Positions 22,512 to 35,232 of a stretch of 64,000 bases of DNA are shown in pieces (positions within the stretch are counted from its first letter, which is position 1; every line of letters begins with the position of its first letter). The notes beneath the pieces were generated by a model. It was not told the DNA's origin. It made no database searches and saw only the letters and a list, made by a program, of their open reading frames with translations. Origin of the DNA: Pelobates cultripes. Lineage: Eukaryota > Chordata > Amphibia > Anura > Pelobatidae. The position numbers were made by a program, and so were the translations under genes. Location: contig OW240916.1 of assembly GCA_933207985.1 (NCBI GenBank), positions 136,322,036-136,386,035 on the forward strand, read 5' to 3'.

Positions 22512-25053
22512 CTACAAAAAGGACAGGAAGTTGAGGTCCAAATGTTTTTCTGAAAAGTTTTCACAACTGACGTGATATATACACACACACACACGTGTAA
22601 AAATATAACATTCTTACACTGAGTGTAAGTGGTTTGTCAGCGTTTTGCTTTGTCTTCTGCATGAATATGCTACTCAGGTAAAAGAGAGATCAATAGACTC
22701 AGAGAGTTTAAATAATTATCTTGGAGAAGGAACTTTTGGGTCCAAACACAGAAAATCAAACAAAGTGCCTATGTGCAGATGAGCAAATGACATTTATTTT
22801 TTCAGCTGGAATGATTAAATCTTCAATGCACGAATATGTCAGACTTAATAAGAATATCCCTCAGCTGCTAGGTGTTCGAGCAGGGAGCAAATTAATGAAT
22901 TTCCATTTCCATTTAGATTTATAGGGGATGTTAATCAGATCATTTCGGAATGGAAAGCACGGAGAAGCATGACTGTTCTGCAAGGTCTTTCAGAAATGAA
23001 CCATGTACATTTGTTTAATTTGCTTATCAAAGCTCAGCATGTCATTGAAACCCATTCACTGCTAATAGGATCATCAATATGATGCCACAGTATAACGTTG
23101 GTGTTCAGAGAAAGAATCATGCTGTCTTTGGAAGGACTCTTAAATAGTATTGTAGTTGGCAAGTGACAAATAGCTATATAAAAGTTGACATCCTGTTGCT
23201 GCCCCCACACTGCTCCCAATAACGACTATCTAAAAAGATCTAAAAAGTAACACAAATCTCTATCAATTTAACTTGATGGACTTTAAATAAATATTACTGA
23301 TATGTGTATACTCTCTCACATACTTTAGGGCAGTGGTGGTTCACTTTGGCATCCTAGCGGTTTGTTTTACCAGTGCCCAAGAATGTAACATTTTTTTATT
23401 TTGCTTTTTCTCAAAGAGACTCATGAAGGCTATATCATAGTTTAACTTTGCAATTCACCTACTCCATTTTTTGTTTGTTAATTTTGGGTAGTATATTTCC
23501 ATACAAGACTCAGAGATGTACAATATTCTACATTAGCCCTTTTATTTATTTTTGTGGTTCACTGTTCATCCAAGGCAGTTAATGCAGCACTAATTCCAGA
23601 CTAATATCTATACCTTTTTATGTATATTCTACCATCCTAATAATGGCTAATTGGGAATTCCCAAACTTGCTAGTTATTATAGGGCCCTGGTGTTAGTTAT
23701 TTGCAATTTGATTGCATTTCGCTGACCGATCTGGTTGCTGGTAGGATATTGGGGATATAGGAATTTCCAGGCAGACTGTGTGATTATCTTTGGTTAAAGT
23801 CACCACCTAAATTGCCCCTAGGATATAGTCTCTTAAGCTACTCCATTAGTAAAAACAAAAGGAAATTGGGGCCACACCTGGGAAAATGCATCTTGCAGGA
23901 ATGGTGCTGCTGCAGTGACCACAATGTACACATTATACAGATAAAGGAACAGCACACTCATAAAATACATATTTTAAGGTTACTGAAAATCACCTATGTC
24001 AGCAAACAATGTGGGAGACAAATAGTGCCAGTTCTAAATAAGCTTAAGTGTATTTAAATAATCTGTGATATTGGGGTACTGTGAAGAGGTGGGCTTAACA
24101 CAATATGGCCATATAGTGGAACTGAATCCCCATATTTGTTTGCAGAGATAGGCTGTAGTAAGTAGCCTTATATAATTTAGATCTGTATCATGTATAAGCT
24201 ACTCCATTGCCTGCCTTGACATTGGGCATGGAGTAATTAAATGTTTCAGAATGGAGCAAATGGGGGATCCCATGAAATTTATTCTATGGTTTTACATTGT
24301 CAAGTTTTCAACAGATCAGGAGCAATGGGGAATCCCTGTTAGGGAGTTCTTGCAAAAAAAATTTTAATTTTTTTTTTTTTATTGTATTTTATGAGGTACA
24401 AACAGTAAATGTGCATTGTTGGTATGTACAATCATCAATTGTCACAATGGCATCCCCTATATTCAACATACGTAAAAACTTGATGCAATCCCAGTGTTTA
24501 CATGCTTTCCAAATTTTTCACAACTTCCCGTATCACACGGTGCAAAACAATCAAACACAACGTTCTTGTACTAGTTTACCCGGTGATTGGAACACAGCAT
24601 TACATCACTGCCCATTGGAATAGTTATACCATTGAATACCTAGACTCGTTTCCTGTCGTTAGAGTCAAATGATATGTGTAGGGTTCGCAGTGTCAGTGGT
24701 CTTACTGTATTTGAACTCATTGTTCTCATTTTCCTTTACCCCCTCTGACTGCGGCTTTAACTTGTCTATTAGTCCGGGGTATTGACGTTACAGGTATACC
24801 TTCTTGTTTATGAGAATACTTCCTTTCGTACCTGTTTTTTATTCGATATGTATGTGTGAGTTGTGAAACAATAGCTAAAACTAAAAAAAAACTAACAGGG
24901 GGAACAAAAAGAAAAGCAAGAAGAACTGGGTGGTGGGAGGGGGGTGGGGAGGGAGGGTGGAGAACATAAGTTCTCGGTATTTCCCATGTACATATTCTAC
25001 CTAGTCTCCAGAAATGGCACCTCGTCTCTTAGTTGCCTTGTTTCTTTCCTTGT

Positions 25054-28000
25054 CTATATGCCACATTTTATGGGGTGCCTGTATTCATCCCACATATGCC
25101 ATGCATCTATCCAAACGTTTTTTGGCGCCCTATGTGCCCGTACAGTACATTCATAAAGTCTGATGTTATCTAGGTGTGAGATGATCGTGTCTATTAGTGG
25201 AGGATCTTTTTGAAGCCACGCCTTGGCTATAGTTGTGATTGCTGCTATGGCTATGTGAAAAAGGAGGTATTGTTGGGATTTTGAAAGGTTCCGTGGTATA
25301 TGTTGTAGAAGGAATATCTCAGGCGCAAGTGCCACGTCCATATTCCCTATTTGTCGCATAAGGGACTGTATGGACTTCCATAGTTTTGTAATGACAGGTC
25401 ATGTCCACCAAATATGTATGACATCTCCCTTGTCATCACCACATCTCCAACACGCTCCTGTCTGTTTCGGGTCAATATGTTTCAGCTTGGTAGGTACCAT
25501 ATGCCATCTATACAGCATTTTCCTCGACATTTCTATGTGGGCTGTGGATAGAGTTAGGTGTTTGTGGGCTGTAAAGCTTTTGCGACAGTTTTCTTCTGAT
25601 AATTGTTTCCCTATGTCATATTCCCATTTTTTGATAAAGGTCAGGTCCCTTATCTGTTTTGTGGGTAAATAACTCCTATATACTTTGGAGATGATACCAG
25701 CTGTTTTGTTAGAGTTGGTACATAGTTGTCTCAATGCCTCCATATTTCTCTTTGTTTCTGTGGTGTATGGTGACCCTCTGTGTCTCCCTATCCACGAGAT
25801 TATCTGTCTATGTGCGAACTCCGCTGTAAGTGGGAGCTTGTACGCTCTTTGTAGTGAGGCAAAGGCTGTATATTTATCATTATCCATGAGTTGGTGTAAG
25901 TGTGTTAGGCTTTCATTGTTCCATTTTCTAATGTTTAGTTGTGGGATCAGTACTTCAAAGGAGCGCAGGAGCATTTTTGGGTGTAGCTCTGTATCAAGAT
26001 TTAAGAATTTCGTATATTTATCCCATTCTTTCAGAGTTAAGGATGTTATCGGGGAAATATCCTGAAACTTTTTCCTGTGAGTTTTATTGATTCCAGCTAG
26101 TGTTGCGATGTCGTGTCCCTCTGTGTGCGACGCTTCCAAGTGTACCCACGCCGGGGGTGTGGAATGGGAGCGGAATACTGCCACTAGTGTGCTAACTATC
26201 GCCGCTTTGTAATATAAGTCTAAATTTGGGAGACCCATGCCCCCCGATTTTTGTGATAGGTAAAGTATATTTGCTGCAACCCTGGGTCGTTTCTTAGCCC
26301 AGATGAAGGCGTTAATCATTTTCTGTGCTTCTTTGATGTATGCTGTAGGTAATTGTATGGGTAGGGTGCGGAATAGGTATTGGGAAGAACCATCATCTTA
26401 ATAGCGGCTACCCTCCCAGACCATGAGATATATTTGTTTTCCCAGCTTCTAAGTTGAGTTTTGATAGAGTGGAGAAGTGTGGTATAATTGGCTTTGAACA
26501 ATTTGTGTATGTGAGTCGTAAATTTTATACCCAGGAACGTGAGGTAGTCTTGTCTCCACTCAAAGGCAGTGGATTGTTGTAGGGTGCTGTGTGCCTCAGG
26601 TGTCGTGAATAGGCTCATTGCTTGTGTCTTAGTCACATTTAACTTGTAATATGAGCAATCACTGTACTCCTTCAGTATAGTGTTAAAGGTTGGGATGGAG
26701 AGTTGTGGATTAGTCAATGATAGCATTACATCATCGGCAAATGCTGTTATTTTGTATTCCCTTCCCCCTCTTACTATGCCTGTGATTTGTGGTTCGTCTC
26801 TAATGGCCTGTAACAGTGGCTCCAGTGCTATGATATAGAGGAGTGGTGACAATGGGCAACCCTGCCTAGTTCCATTAGTTATGTAAAAGGGCTGTGATGC
26901 GAAGCCTCCATTTGTCACTCTAGCCGAGGGTTTGGAGTATAATGCCGTTATTAAATTTAGGAATGGTTGTGGGAATTGAAATTTCTGTAGTGTTTCTCGT
27001 AGGAAGCCCCAGTGCAACCTGTCAAATGCTTTTTCAGCGTCAAGCGACAGGAATACACTGGGTTCTCCCTGTCGTTGCTTTGTGTAAAGTAAATTGTATA
27101 GTTTCCTTGTGCCCTCAGCCCCTTGTCTGCCTTTAACAAACCCCACTTGATCTTGTTTGATTATTGTAGGTAGCATATCTGCGATTCTTGTGGCATACAG
27201 TTTAGCTAGGATTTTGGTATCTGTATTTAGGAGGGATATGGGCCGTAAGTTTTGAGGCTTAGTTGGGGGTTTACTTGGTTTTGGCAGGGTAACTATATGT
27301 GCCATCAGCATGTCCTGTGGCATCTTGCCCGTGGATATTATGTGGTTAAATGTATCTACTAAATGTGGTCCTACAATGTGGCTAAATGTTTTATAGTAAG
27401 AATTTGTAAGACCGTCTGGTCCCGGTGACTTGCCCGAGGGGAGTGATTTAATTATTTGTAGGATTTCAGACAGGGTGACGGGATCGCAAAGCTTTTTATT
27501 TTGGTCTTCTGTTAGGCTGGGCAAAGAGATGTTAGATAAGAAGTTTTGGATGTCGTGTGTGGACGGTTGATGTGTCTGGGGGTCCTGTTTTATGTTGTAT
27601 AGTGTGTCATAGAAATTGGCCATTTCTGCTAGAATCTCCCGTGGGTCATGCGTTTTTCCTCCTGTGTGATTATGTAGGTATGGGATTTTTGATTGGGCTT
27701 GCTTCTGTCTTAGGAGCGATCCCAAAGCCTTGCCGGCTCTATTACCCTGAGTATAATTGCGTATCTTCAGGTTTTGAAGCGTATGTGCCGTTTCGTCTAG
27801 TAGTAGCTCATTTATTTGCTTTGTGATCGAAATTATTTCCTGTGCCAAGTCTGCTGTAGGGGTTAGATAGTGGGCGCTTTGTAAATCCCTCAGTTTTTTT
27901 AATGAATCAAGATATTTTTGGTCTTTAGCTCTTTTTATATACACTGCCCTACTAATAAAGATCCCTCTAACCACTGCTTTATGAGCTTGCCAGGTGGTTG

Positions 28001-28855
28001 TGGGTTCCAATTCTGGTAGAGTGTTGTTGTGGAAGTATTCTTGGATATCTTGACTTAGTTGAGTGCGGAAGTCTTTATGCATGATTAGAGCGTCATTTAG
28101 TCGCCATGGGGTTTCCCTTTATGGTCAAATTTGGCTCGCAACCTTACTGACACTGGGGCATGGTCAGACCACACTATGTCCCCAATCTCACTACTTGTCA
28201 TTCTTGGCAAGATGTCTGCAGTAACGAGAATCATGTCTATTCTGGAATGGGTTTTGTGGATATGGGAGAAATATGAGTAACCTCTTTCGGTTGGGTGTTG
28301 TAATCTCCAGATATCGTATAGGTTGTGTTCTAGGAGTACTTTAGTCAGTGTTTTGCATTGTTGTGTGAGGAGTCTTGACCTGGGGGCGCCGTGGGCAAGG
28401 GAAGTGTCTGCTACCGGGTGTAAAACATGATTCATGTCTCCACATGATATCATTGAGGTTTTTTGCCTTGTTGGAATTTTGTTAAGGACTTTAAGTAAAA
28501 AGTTCCTTTGATTAACATTTGGACTATAGATCCCCACTAATGTGTACTTAATAGTGTTAATGTTGCAATAGATTATGAGATATCGGCCTTGCGTGTCTTT
28601 TTTGAGTTGCAACAATTCAAACGTAAGAGATTTGTTAAAAAGGAAAGACACTCCCCTAGATTTGGAGGAGTGAGTCGCGTGAAATTGAGTGGGAAAGTCT
28701 CTGGTACCAAATTCTGGGACTTTATTGTGTTTAAAGTGCGTCTCCTGTATGCACAGGATATCTATATGGTTACGTTTCGCTGCTTCTAAGAGTACTCTCC
28801 TTTTATGCGGGGTATTAAGGTCCCTTACATTATGGGATTGTATTGTCACACTCAT
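25054..28855 (-). pseudogene. L1 ORF2: endonuclease and reverse transcriptase, broken
   Basis: The start at 28855 reads MSVTIQSHNVRDLNTPHKRR. The AP-type endonuclease spans 28855-28097, with IQETHF, GDMNHV and SDHAPVSVRL motifs. After a one-base frame change near 28120 the reading continues at 28082 into the reverse transcriptase: SLPSGKSPGPDG, RPISLLNTD, FLSLDAEKAFDRL, GTRQGCPLSP and the catalytic FADD near 26730. A second frame change near 26380 leads into 26319-25399, and an in-frame TGA at 25399 separates the last part (25359-25054). ORF2p nicks DNA and copies L1 RNA. Two frameshifts and one stop make it inactive as it stands. Confidence 0.93.
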
Positions 28856-30168
28856 TGGTGAGTGATAAAGTCTTGCGTACGGGCCACTCAGGTTGCCCTG
28901 ATTTCGTTACCTTGTAGCCTGTGTGTTGTTTTTTCTGTATTGTTTTAACCCATACATAAATCAGAGGTAGCATTTGTAGGCGTATGTCGCACATTAAGAG
29001 AGCTTCTGTAGCATCATAGGTACATGGAATACGGGAAGGGTAGGGAAGTTGCGGGTAGTCGGGGGGGGTATAACTTGGTTCATTATAACTCACCCCAGTT
29101 GGGGTCATGGCGCCCATCTGCGGAGCCATGGGGGGTAGATATCAAGATATCTGTTTGGGTGGCTAACGGCCTTAACGTTCTATTTATATAGAATAGGACC
29201 TGGTTCTGTGGGTGGTGACCCGTGCGTGTCTTGGTGTGATCTCTTTGTGAGAGCCCTCTTGCCATACCTAGGTATCTCCATAACCACCTAATGCAGCAAA
29301 AGAAAATTGACATAATAATACATAATAATACATTCCCGCGTTTAGCAGTGAACAGGTAACATTTAACGCCTATAACCATGGGGAACTGACTTAGCTCCAT
29401 CGTCTGCTCTTTATAGTCTTTACTTTTGCGGCTCAGGCACCTTTTATCTCGGCTTCATCATACGTTGCATTGATTGCTCAGTAGAAGGGGGTAAGAAATA
29501 TGTGGTTGTCTGTGGGGCATGTGTTTTTTTTTTTTTTTATAAAAAAATTATGTGTATTTGGAGCCTCCCAGTGTCCGGGTGAATCCTGATCCCATGTTCC
29601 TAATGCCGTGGGCAGGGTGATTTGATGGCAATCATCAAGCATCTTACATTACTCTATTATCCCCTTTTGGACAACTGGGGGCTCTTATCCTTATATTATA
29701 CTAATCTCTAATCTATATGTATTGCGGGATGATGCTGCAAACAGCATTCTCTTTTAAGAGCAGTCGTGTAGGGATAAAGGCTAAGCAGTGAGTTTATAAA
29801 ATGTAGTGGGATATGATGGTTGTAGCCCTTATGTCAGTGCAAATGTTCGTACGGTACTTGAACCCTCAAGTAGGCAGAGACTGCAAAAATGAGTTTCTCA
29901 ATGTCCTCAATGTCTCTCCAGTCTGTTCTGGGAGTTTGCTTGCTGGGGGGGATCGCCCCTGTATTTGTCTGAAGTTACTGACGATCTTGAGGTTACAGAA
30001 ATATCCATGTCGATTGTATCTTGCAGATGGTAATCCCTGGTGGTCGAATTCGCTGCCATGATTCGGGAGGTGCAAGGTCAAATCTTTAGAGGGTCCCTCC
30101 AGAGGTTCAAGGCATATCAAATGCCTGAGTGGCGTGTGTTGATATGGTATGCGGGTCACCTATCCCAT
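28856..30168 (-). other. L1 spacer between ORF1 and ORF2
   Basis: About 1.3 kb with no open frame of recognisable content. This is long for an L1 inter-ORF region. It may hold an older insertion or a family-specific spacer; no flanking duplication was found. Confidence 0.5.
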
Positions 30169-31153
30169 TTAGCAGTGATTGTAGTCAGCTCGTTGTGCAG
30201 GTACCTTGTTCCATTCTACCTGCAATCGGCGGGAAGACGTCTCCCCCTTCTCTGTTGCTTTGCACGTTATACCCCAGGTTTGCAGGAGTCTCGCTCCTTC
30301 TTCTGGTGAGAAGATGGTATGCGTCTTGCCCTCTCGGGAGATGATCATTTTTGTCGGGTACCCCCATCGGAACCTCATGCCATTGGCTCTTAAGCTGTCC
30401 GCAAGATGGGAGAGATCCTTTCTCTTTTTCAAGGTTGCAGCAGATAGATCCGCAAATATTTTTACTGAGGAGTAGTCGGGATGTGGAGCAGATTTATTTC
30501 TGCTTGTGCGCAGTATTAGCTCTTTTATATGGTAGTAGTGCACTCGTGTGAGTACGTCTCTTGGCACGGTTTCTGGCAGGTACTTTGGTTTTGGGATTCT
30601 GTGAACTCGGTCCAGGAGCAACATCTCCCCCGGTATATCAGGTGCATAGGCCCTGATAAGGCCTCTTACATATGCCTGCAGATCTTCCGGCCCGACCGAC
30701 TCCGGAACTCCCCGCAGCCGCAGGTTGTTCCTCCTGGAGCGGTCTTCAAGGTCCGCTAGTTTCACTTCAGTCATGGTAAGTTTTTGCTCCAAGTGCTCTA
30801 CATGGCTCGCAAGGTCGTTATGTGCCACAGCAAAGTCGTCCATTTTGGACTCGACGTGCGTTGTCCGTTTGTTGATCTCCTGTACATCCCTTCGTAGTGA
30901 GTCCATAGAATGTTGCCAGGACATGATTAATTTCTGGGATAAGTTGTCAAGCGCTACTTGTAGGTAGCTTTTGGTAAGTTGGTCAGCTGGGTTAGCCTGT
31001 TCTGTGTCTCGTTGTGGGTCTCGCGGATTCGGGCTGGCGTCGCCATCTTGCGAAGGCCGCAGTTGCTCCGTGACATCTAGTTGTTGTTTGTTGCTAAAAA
31101 AGTTTAGTTTTTCGTTTTTTTGCAGAGCTCTTCTTTGATTTAGCTTGTGCCAT
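30169..31153 (-). pseudogene. L1 ORF1 protein, single frameshift
   Basis: ATG at 31153 reads MAQAKSKKSSAKKRKTKLF, a basic head, then meets TAG at the end of a six-T run. Dropping one base of that run restores reading (SNKQQLDVTEQLRPS) into the long frame that starts MSWQHSMDSLRRDV at 30924 and ends at 30169. That frame has a coiled coil (VEHLEQKLTMTEVKLADLED), the RRM-like part (RSRRNNLRLRGVPESVGPED) and the C-terminal domain (FRWGYPTKMIISREGKTH). ORF1p is an RNA-binding trimer that packages LINE RNA. The lesion is in a homopolymer, so a sequencing error is possible. Confidence 0.88.
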
Positions 31154-32008
31154 CTTATATTTTGGCAATTTGCAGGTCCTAATCGTCCGGATTGTGATAG
31201 ATTGTCGGCCTCGGTAGCCGGAGCTCGGGTTCAAGCGACCATTAAGCTCGGCGGTTAGCCACGCCCCCCCCAGTTCTTGCAATATTTAAAAATCAGGGAC
31301 TACTGTAGAACAGATAGTGCTCATCTAACTCAAGTTGCTCTCCCTCCCCACCAGATAATTTTCATCAAATATCAATGTTTGATTCTGCCAGTTTTCCCAG
31401 ACAAATTGCCTTACATGATTGGATCGGAAAAGGAGTTGGAGTTTTCTTTAGATAATGATGCATGGTATGGAGCTCTTATTAACCTTTCAAAATATTCTAA
31501 ATGTGTTTTTCAATATGTAAATTTTGTTCGTTTGGTATTTACTGATTTCTCAGTCTCATTTATGTTGGCATGAGGTATGCCTGGAACACCTGCATATGTA
31601 CAGTGGCTTTTTCCCATATTAGTGCAATTCTGACACTCAATTCAAAATGTATTATAATAATAAGTGGAAATCTCCCATTTAATATTGAGATTTTACTCTT
31701 CATGTTTTCAAAGATCACATCGGCTTTTATTTTCTCATATGCTAACCGCAGCTACAAAGGAAATCAAAGAAAAAGAGAAAAGGAGAGGAAAGACATGAAA
31801 GGAAGGGAGCGAGCAGAAAGAAAAGGGAGAAAAAAAATGACATTTACCAACACGTGTCCCTCTTCCATGCCTCCTTATTTTTTTTTTCTGTGTGTTTTTT
31901 TGTTGGTTGTTCTGTTTGATATTGTAGCTTGTTTTGAAAGATTTTTAGACAAATGATGCGATTCTAACTTTATGGATAAAAAATGGTTTTGCATTCCCTT
32001 TACTTTAC

Positions 32009-32221
32009 CTTTATGATGCTCTGGCAGGTAGACAATGGTAAACCAACCAGGCTAGTGCCATTGATAGACATAATCTGGTCCCCAATATTTAGCTTTCCCG
32101 ACTTCTCGGCGGGTCCTCCGTGCATCATGTTGGCTATAATAACTGTGGGCAGGATTGATCCCCAACCAGATTCAACAATCACTACTCCAAGAATCTCCCC
32201 CTTTTGTTTTTCGATAAATAC
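32009..32221 (-). CDS. APBA1: APBA1 exon: PDZ1 domain
   Basis: A 213-nt exon of 71 codons, phase 0. The acceptor is AATTTTCAG and the donor GTAAAG. It starts [20 protein letters not shown], where ILGV stands for the PDZ carboxylate-binding loop, and continues through [20 protein letters not shown] to STCQSIIK. In Mint proteins PDZ1 binds C-terminal peptides and can be occupied by the protein's own tail. The exon lies just upstream of the 9.5-kb intron that holds the full-length L1. Confidence 0.97.
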
Positions 32222-33906
32222 CTGAAAATTATACAACAAAATGTCAAGCTTTACATTTACATGTTTGAGAACTTTTAGAACAAAATACTGTACTACCTAC
32301 CATACAAATACGATGATAAGCTGCACGTCAAAATGGAATTAGAAAAAGTGCTCTTTGCCATGTACGCATTGTAATAAAGGCAACAAGTTTTAGTATAGGT
32401 CACTAAAACCACAAATTCAATTTTTTTTTGTCTCAGACAAATAGCAGAGAATGCCTAGCCAGTGAACCTCTCTCTATGTGTACTGTCAGTGTATGTGTAT
32501 GTGTGGTGGGCCAAAGGCAGTACTCTCTCCTTGTCCATTCATCCAGATTATTGGGGGGTGGGAGGGGGTGAGGGGAGAGGGGTAAATGTTGCTGAATATT
32601 TGGAAATAATCATCTAATATATACTAATCTAAAATAAAAGTCTTAAGCTGAAAATAAAATACTAATCCAATAACCCCCTCTCTTGAATTACATGTGTTCT
32701 TCTTCTTAGAGAGCAATCCACTCATTTCTCGATTATTGTGTAATAAAGGCTGTATTTAAGGCATAGTTTAGCAATACTTTAGCTAATACTTTAATAGTGC
32801 TATTTTCAAATGTATTTCTATGTTGGGATGAGCTATTAAAAAGACACTTGTTTACAGATTGTAAAAAAGAAAATACAAACAACAAATCAGTTTTTGTTTT
32901 CTTTTAAAACAATCACAAAGAATACCATACATAATAAAATAAAATAACATTTATTTTAAAGCCAATGCAGCATTTTAAGTGACATTTGCATAAATCATCA
33001 TGGGTTGCTTTCTATTTAAAGTTGCAGTGTAAATGTGCAGCATCAATGTGTGACATGATCAGGAGCCATCAACGTCAAACTAGCGCAATCCGCCCACTTT
33101 CCCAAGGTTGTCAAACATTATGAATTGCTCTGACTTTTGTACCAAGCTTAATGGCTGTGCTTACAAATGCAAGCAGTACAGACAATCACACGGTGTCTGC
33201 TTACACACACCAGACTGATTTTTTTTGCTGTGTTCACATTAACTGACCTGAGCTGTGGCATTAAAGTTAACACACCCACGCTCATTGTTTGCAAGTTGTA
33301 TGGCCACATATAAATCAAAGAGGCATACAATAGAGCCCATGAGGAAAAAAAAAAAAAGTATAGTGAATGCGAATATGAAAGTTTAAAAAGTTTAGAAATG
33401 GGGATGGGATTCCTATAGCCACTTGTTAAGTTTGGTTAAAAGTGATTTTACATCATTAAGTTTACCAGAATTTACTTCTCAGGTGTCCAATCATATGTTT
33501 TTCTCTAGTGGAATTTCAAATTACTTCAGTGGGCTTATCACATAACAGATAGGTGAAGGAGAAGCCATAGGGAATTATAATGATACACACCAAATATCTT
33601 TGCCAAGGCATCATGCACCTTTTCCAAACCACAGCAATGAATGCTTCATCTTACATTATTTAAATAAAAAGCCATCTCTGCACATAGGAGGAAACATGTA
33701 GAGATGAGTATTGCAGAGTCTTCAAAAAAAATAAAAAAAGAGCTGGACCGTATAAAGAGGGATTGCCATCTAGCTGCTACACATATAACCTGGGGGAGAA
33801 TAACCCTCTGCAATGAATACATCATATATATTTAAACTGGAATATATTCCGTTATTAAAATGGGAATTATTTCTGCTGATACTTGGTATTAAAGAAAAAT
33901 ACCTAC
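32222..33906 (-). other. APBA1: APBA1 intron (1.7 kb)
   Basis: GTAGGT to TCAG on the minus strand. AT-rich; no element identified. Confidence 0.85.
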
Positions 33907-34086
33907 ATCTTTGCAATTTTCAGACTTGGAGAAGTGGATTAAGTCATCGTTGTACATGTCCTGAGTGTTCAGCAAGTCACTGTATTCTTTCTGGCTCAGA
34001 TCTTCTGGGTTAATCCCATTTGCCCTCAGAAATTCCTGGTAAGCAACACTAAACGCCTGTCCGATGGATTGAGCAATTAGCTGCGC
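33907..34086 (-). CDS. APBA1: APBA1 exon: PTB C-terminal helix and linker
   Basis: A 180-nt exon of 60 codons, phase 0. The acceptor is ATAACACAG and the donor GTAGGT. It opens with [20 protein letters not shown], the C-terminal PTB helix whose phenylalanine packs on the NPxY peptide, then [20 protein letters not shown] and [20 protein letters not shown]. In the family this last helical linker folds back on the PTB surface and restrains APP binding, with the tyrosine as control point (established knowledge). A competing donor four bases downstream would give the wrong frame for PDZ1, so the GAT end was chosen. Confidence 0.96.
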
Positions 34087-34401
34087 CTGTGTTATAGAGA
34101 GAAAAGCAAAGCATGTATAGTTAAAAAAAAAATACACACTGTAAAAGGACTGTTTCTGAGACACAGCGCATTATGCAATTTTTGTCAGTTTTTTTCCCTT
34201 GAGGTACAACTTACACATGTAACTTCTATGTCTCCAATATGTCAACTTTCTTAACTCAACATTTTATTAAGGAGTGCGTATAACTTGTGGACTAACAAGT
34301 CACACACATATCTTGCTCCTCATTTGCTCCACTCTAACCAAGCCGTGTTCCCATACATGGTCTCCACACAAATTCCAGCTTCTGCATTCCAGGGCTGGAG
34401 C

Positions 34402-35232
34402 CAAGGCCGGATCAAGAGCACATTGGGCCTGGTGCTGACAATAATGATGGGCCTAATTATAGAATCGTATCGACAGAAAACACTAAAACAGCCATACCTC
34501 TCAATCATCATGTAGCTAATGGAGGTGGTGCTAGAGGGAAACTCACAGGATACAGCTTTAAGAAAACACATACCCTATGCTAATCTCTCGCTTTCATCTT
34601 TCAAGTAAATCCATACCCCGTAACAGCAGTGTCCAGTGAAGCAGGATTTCAGTGGGCGGGTTAAAATGGTGGGCCACTGACGTGAATTACGTAACCAGAA
34701 CCACCCAAAGGGACAAATATGCCCCAAAAAATCTGCCTGAGGAATTAGATGGTCAGCCTGGAGAGAATGCATGTCATGCTGCCTGCCAATCACGCAGACT
34801 GGCCAACTAAGAGCATAGTAGGCAGACAGCACCCTGAGCTTGGCATAAATGCATCTAAGGATGTGCTCGCTCTACGCTTTCTAAGAACTGTCCCCTAGCA
34901 CTCGCTTGTCCCCTCCTCTCATAACCTTCTTACTAGCAGAAGCACCTGTTACACAGTCTGGGGGCAGAGAAAAGGTGTATGTAGTGAGTGTAGAAGAAAG
35001 GGAACATGCCACAGTGTTAGAGAGGCTGAAGTAGCAAGAGCATTTGCATAATGTGCAAAGTCAGCTTTACATTAACGGATTTTATTGTCAGCCAGTCCAC
35101 AACAGTTTTGTTTCCCTACATCCACATGTGAAGAGTAGTAAAAACAAAAACAAAAATACTTTAAGCAATGGACCTATTCTTTGGGCATGGGCCTGGAGCT
35201 GCTTCATCAGCCCCTATGTTAATCCGGCCCTG
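34402..35232. mobile_element. Possible hAT-like element with GGCCGGAT ends
   Basis: The left end CAAGGCCGGATCAAGAGC and the right end TTAATCCGGCCCTG are inverted. Inside them GGGCCTGG (left) and GCCTGGAGC (right) extend the likeness. The flanking octamers match at only five of eight positions, so the duplication is weak evidence. No transposase. Confidence 0.45.

Larger units (their letters stand above)
24356..31271 (-). mobile_element. Full-length L1-type LINE with 11-bp target duplication
   Basis: A 6916-bp insertion. AGTTCTTGCAA flanks both sides (24345-24355 and 31272-31282). In the sense direction it opens with a G run and CGTGGCTAACCGCCGAGC, then ORF1, a ~1.3-kb spacer, ORF2 and an A-rich tail with AATAAAAAAAAAAAAT. 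Such a duplication and tail are marks of target-primed reverse transcription. It lies in the sense direction of APBA1. Coding frames carry few lesions, so it is fairly young but not intact. Confidence 0.95.
22512..32008 (-). other. APBA1: APBA1 intron (9.5 kb) carrying a full-length L1
   Basis: GTAAAG to GTAG on the minus strand. The L1 fills 24356-31271. A short CA run lies at 22578-22594. The rest, 22600-24340 and 31283-32000, holds no gene I can recognise. Confidence 0.85.

Noticed and set aside
25685..27826. Plus-strand open stretches with hydrophobic runs
   Set aside because: Antisense to L1 ORF2, whose real protein is plainly on the minus strand.
31570..31956. 128-codon open stretch with a Lys/Arg/Glu block
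   Set aside because: The charged block is an AAAG/GGAA-type purine run in an intron; no family likeness.
33903..33906. Alternative donor four bases downstream for the PTB-end exon
   Set aside because: Using it would put PDZ1 out of frame; the GAT end joins in phase and gives [12 protein letters not shown].
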